Position numbers and translations under genes: made by a program. Below the pieces are notes generated by a model that worked only from the letters and a program-made list of their open reading frames with translations, searched no databases and had not been told where the DNA came from. Of a stretch of DNA of 8,230 bases, positions 6,716 to 8,230 are shown one piece after another. The stretch is taken from positions 1-8,230 of the forward strand of contig CAZSTA010000170.1 of NCBI GenBank assembly GCA_964609495.1, in the 5' to 3' direction. Source of the DNA: CAZSTA01 sp964609495 [NCBI: uncultured bacterium] (GTDB taxonomy: Bacteria; CAZSTA01). Every line of letters begins with the position of its first letter. Position 1 is the first letter of the stretch.

Positions 6716-6795
6716 GTAGCGAGAAAAGCAGAGAATAGCCAATTATGTTAATTATACTCTATTTATTGAATTGTGTCAATTCTATCTTTTCACAG
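6716..6795 (-). repeat. Upstream module B, homologous to the right-edge module C
   Basis: These 80 bases match 8125-8207: 26 of 31 bases are identical in the leader part (6716-6746 vs 8125-8155) and 31 of 33 across the promoter core. Similarity continues weakly upstream of the -35 to about CACAG/CGCAG. The extent well beyond the hexamers shows common descent by duplication rather than independent consensus promoters. Confidence 0.85.
6751..6779 (-). promoter_or_regulatory. Sigma-70-type promoter of the sugar-transporter operon (module B)
   Basis: The minus strand shows TTGACA (6774-6779), a 17-base spacer and TATAAT (6751-6756), perfect consensus. Transcription would start near 6744, leaving a leader of about 190 bases to the binding-protein start. 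An AATTA-TGT-TAATT inverted repeat (6741-6753) overlaps the -10 and the probable start site and might bind a repressor, but it is AT-rich and not preserved in the other modules. Such a strong promoter usually implies negative regulation. Confidence 0.85.
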
Positions 6796-6873
6796 ATTTT
6801 GAAAAATTCGGCATTCATAAGGCTTCTTGTATAGAGTATTGTCGTCTCAAATGCTTGTAATTATTAGAAGAGC

Positions 6874-6915
6874 AAAAGAAAAAGTGCTTGTAACTAGAGA
6901 TAGGCTACAAGCACT
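6874..6915 (-). terminator. Rho-independent terminator of the dehydrogenase gene
   Basis: On the minus strand a perfect 10-bp stem (AGTGCTTGTA / TACAAGCACT, arms 6906-6915 and 6883-6892) with a 13-base loop is followed directly by TTTTTCTTTT (6874-6883, sharing one base with the stem). It lies about 120 bases after the dehydrogenase stop codon and upstream of the transporter promoter, separating the two transcription units. A second TGCTTGTAA (6852-6860) repeats part of the stem 33 bases away. Bases 6916-7037, between terminator and stop codon, hold nothing else I recognise. Confidence 0.85.
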
Positions 6916-7037
6916 CGATTTATCGGAAAACAGATAGAATATTTAGTTTCAAATGAATTGTTATTCCTAGTTTTTCGCTAGTGAGTTCAAGACCTAATCT
7001 GATCTCGAACATCTCCGACAAAAAATTTTGAAACTAC

Positions 7038-7985
7038 TTAAAACAGGATCGCTCCCTTTATATATCCTTCGGGATGTTGCATCGCCACCTCGAAAGCCTT
7101 CTGAGCTTCGGTATAGGGAAAGCTATGAGTAATAAGGGGCTTCTGATCGAAAGTTCCTTTTATCATTAACTTGGTCGCATCCTGCATATCTTTGATAAAG
7201 TTACGAGAGATGCTAGGAGCGGTGTTAAGAACTTCTAGTGACTTCATATGCCAAACTCCAGTTGGAATCTTTTCCTCTCCTACATGAAAGCCGAATATGC
7301 ATAATCTTCCTCCAGGTCTGGTTATCTTCGTTGCTGTCTCTAAGGTGCCTGGCACTCCTGTCGCTTCGATCACTATATCCGCTCCCCTTCCCTTCGTCAA
7401 ATCTAATACCTCCTTCACTATATCTACTTGAGAGGCATTAAGAGTGAGATCTGCTCCGAATCTCTTCGCCAACTTCAGAGGGCTTTCCGCGATATCTACC
7501 GCGATCGTTCTCTCCGTCATATTAATCGGTAATCCTTGCAAATTCAGTAATCCCATATATCCGCAACCGATAAGAACTACGGTATCACCAGGCTCCACTC
7601 TAGTATTGCGGATGTTATTCACCGCACAAGCTACTGGCTCTGATATCCAGTACTGATATTCCTCTACATCCGCTGGAATCTTCGCTACGCGAGTGCGATC
7701 GAGCTTGTGATACTCAGCCATAGATGGATGTCCAAGCGTTGTCACCTTATCCCCTGGCTCGAAACCCTCGACGAATTCTCCGACCTCCTCTACGATCCCC
7801 ACCCCTTCGTGTCCAAAGAAGGAGGGGAACTTTCCAAACTTTCCAGATAGGATATAGACATCGCCCTTACAGATCCCGCAAGCCTTAGTCTTCACCAATA
7901 TCTCCCACCCTTTTGGCTTTGCTATCACTGTCTCCACAATTTCGACTTTACCTATCGCTACTGGTCGGATAGCCTTGATCTTCAT
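7038..7985 (-). CDS. Zinc-type MDR alcohol/polyol dehydrogenase lacking the structural-zinc lobe
   Basis: This is a 315-residue medium-chain dehydrogenase, shorter than the usual 340-350. An N-terminal GroES-like domain carries ACGICKGD with catalytic-zinc candidate Cys39, GHEGVG with His59-Glu60, and SEP with Glu116. The Rossmann domain has GCGYMG at 140-145, and Asp164 after the second strand favours NAD over NADP. Between GDKV (78-81) and EYHKLD (91-96) the four-cysteine structural-zinc loop of classical family members is missing, which accounts for the short length. ATG (7983-7985) has AGGAGG (7997-8002) 11 bases upstream. Expected reaction: NAD-dependent oxidation of a secondary alcohol, polyol or sugar to the ketone. 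Proximity to a sugar transporter suggests sugar catabolism, but the genes are separate transcription units. Substrate unknown. Confidence 0.9.
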   Translation of the reverse strand: MKIKAIRPVAIGKVEIVETVIAKPKGWEILVKTKACGICKGDVYILSGKFGKFPSFFGHEGVGIVEEVGEFVEGFEPGDKVTTLGHPSMAEYHKLDRTRVAKIPADVEEYQYWISEPVACAVNNIRNTRVEPGDTVVLIGCGYMGLLNLQGLPINMTERTIAVDIAESPLKLAKRFGADLTLNASQVDIVKEVLDLTKGRGADIVIEATGVPGTLETATKITRPGGRLCIFGFHVGEEKIPTGVWHMKSLEVLNTAPSISRNFIKDMQDATKLMIKGTFDQKPLITHSFPYTEAQKAFEVAMQHPEGYIKGAILF

Positions 7986-8033
7986 AGATTATTATTCCTC
8001 CTCTAGTTTGAAAATTTGAAGATGAAAAGCAAA

Positions 8034-8046
8034 GATTGAATCAATC
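8034..8046. promoter_or_regulatory. 13-bp palindrome between promoter C and the dehydrogenase
   Basis: GATTGA-A-TCAATC is a perfect 6-1-6 inverted repeat lying about 30 bases upstream of the dehydrogenase Shine-Dalgarno site. It overlaps the stop codon of the permease-like remnant. It could be an operator or a small RNA hairpin; no second copy was noticed in the window, so regulatory function is speculative. Confidence 0.3.
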
Positions 8047-8106
8047 ATAGACCTTCTCGTATCTCTTATTCTCACGGCTGCGGAATCTGGAGATTAATCC
8101 TTTCAT
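8041..8106 (-). pseudogene. Remnant of the 5' end of a MalF-type permease gene
   Basis: ATG (8104-8106) with AGGAGG (8116-8121) 9 bases upstream opens a 21-codon frame ending in TGA (8041-8043). Residues 1-14 parallel the start of the permease encoded at 4147-5046: both contain RFRSRENK preceded by KG-(F/L)-I-(H/S). The leader base string GTTTCTGAT just upstream of the start is also shared. Homology is lost within a few codons, possibly after a 6-base deletion near codon 15, and the rest of the permease is absent. It may still be translated as a leader peptide for the dehydrogenase 55 bases downstream. Duplication followed by deletion is the simplest explanation. Confidence 0.75.
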
Positions 8107-8124
8107 TATCAGAAACCTCCTCTC

Positions 8125-8207
8125 GTAACGAGGGAAGCAGAGAACAGCTAATTATATTTTTAATTATACTCTATTTATTTAATTATGTCAATTTTACACT
8201 TTCGCAG
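8125..8207 (-). repeat. Upstream module C, third copy of the promoter/leader module
   Basis: This copy matches module B (6716-6795) through leader, promoter core and some bases upstream of the -35. It matches module A before the permease gene more loosely. Here it stands in front of the permease remnant and then the dehydrogenase. Bases 8208-8230 beyond it show nothing recognisable. Confidence 0.85.
8163..8191 (-). promoter_or_regulatory. Sigma-70-type promoter upstream of remnant and dehydrogenase (module C)
   Basis: The minus strand has TTGACA (8186-8191), a 17-base spacer and TATAAT (8163-8168). It is the only clear promoter upstream of the dehydrogenase, so the dehydrogenase is probably transcribed from it through the 21-codon remnant, with a leader of about 170 bases. 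Confidence 0.8.
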
Positions 8208-8230
8208 GGATGCATATAAAATTGGGGATC

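Overview
The window looks like chromosomal DNA of an AT-leaning bacterium. Genes have strong Shine-Dalgarno sites (AAGGAGG type), and four near-consensus sigma-70 promoters (TTGACA / TATAAT) are visible. The lineage cannot be fixed from sequence alone. A CUT1 sugar ABC operon without its own ATPase beside a large NB-ARC/TPR protein would fit several environmental or candidate phyla (Poribacteria-like is a guess only). All convincing genes lie on the minus strand, so transcription runs from high to low coordinates.

Reading in the direction of transcription, the right edge (8041-8207) holds a promoter module followed by a Shine-Dalgarno site and a 21-codon remnant matching the first codons of the sugar permease gene found 3 kb downstream. 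Next is a short zinc-type MDR dehydrogenase (7038-7985) that lacks the structural-zinc lobe, ended by a hairpin/T-tract terminator (6874-6915). A second copy of the promoter module (6716-6795) then drives a CUT1 operon. It has a long, possibly structured leader, a secreted sugar-binding protein (5266-6552), an intergenic hairpin (5200-5226) and a third promoter copy (5098-5126). Two MalF/MalG-type permeases follow (4147-5046 and 3256-4110).

After a 167-base gap holding a possible 26-codon ORF comes a 915-residue STAND (NB-ARC-like) NTPase with twelve exact 40-residue TPR units (341-3088). Its layout recalls MalT, but no HTH or other effector domain is visible. The left edge (1-340) holds a candidate 45-codon basic ORF, another promoter, a leader with a degenerate TTAATTCGTG repeat, and the first codons of a gene leaving the window.

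The binding protein and two permeases would import a sugar or oligosaccharide, powered by a shared ATPase encoded elsewhere, and the dehydrogenase could oxidise a polyol or sugar derived from it. The most notable signals are the three homologous promoter modules, the permease remnant fused upstream of the dehydrogenase (apparent promoter capture or operon decay), and the effector-less STAND/TPR protein attached to a sugar transporter operon.
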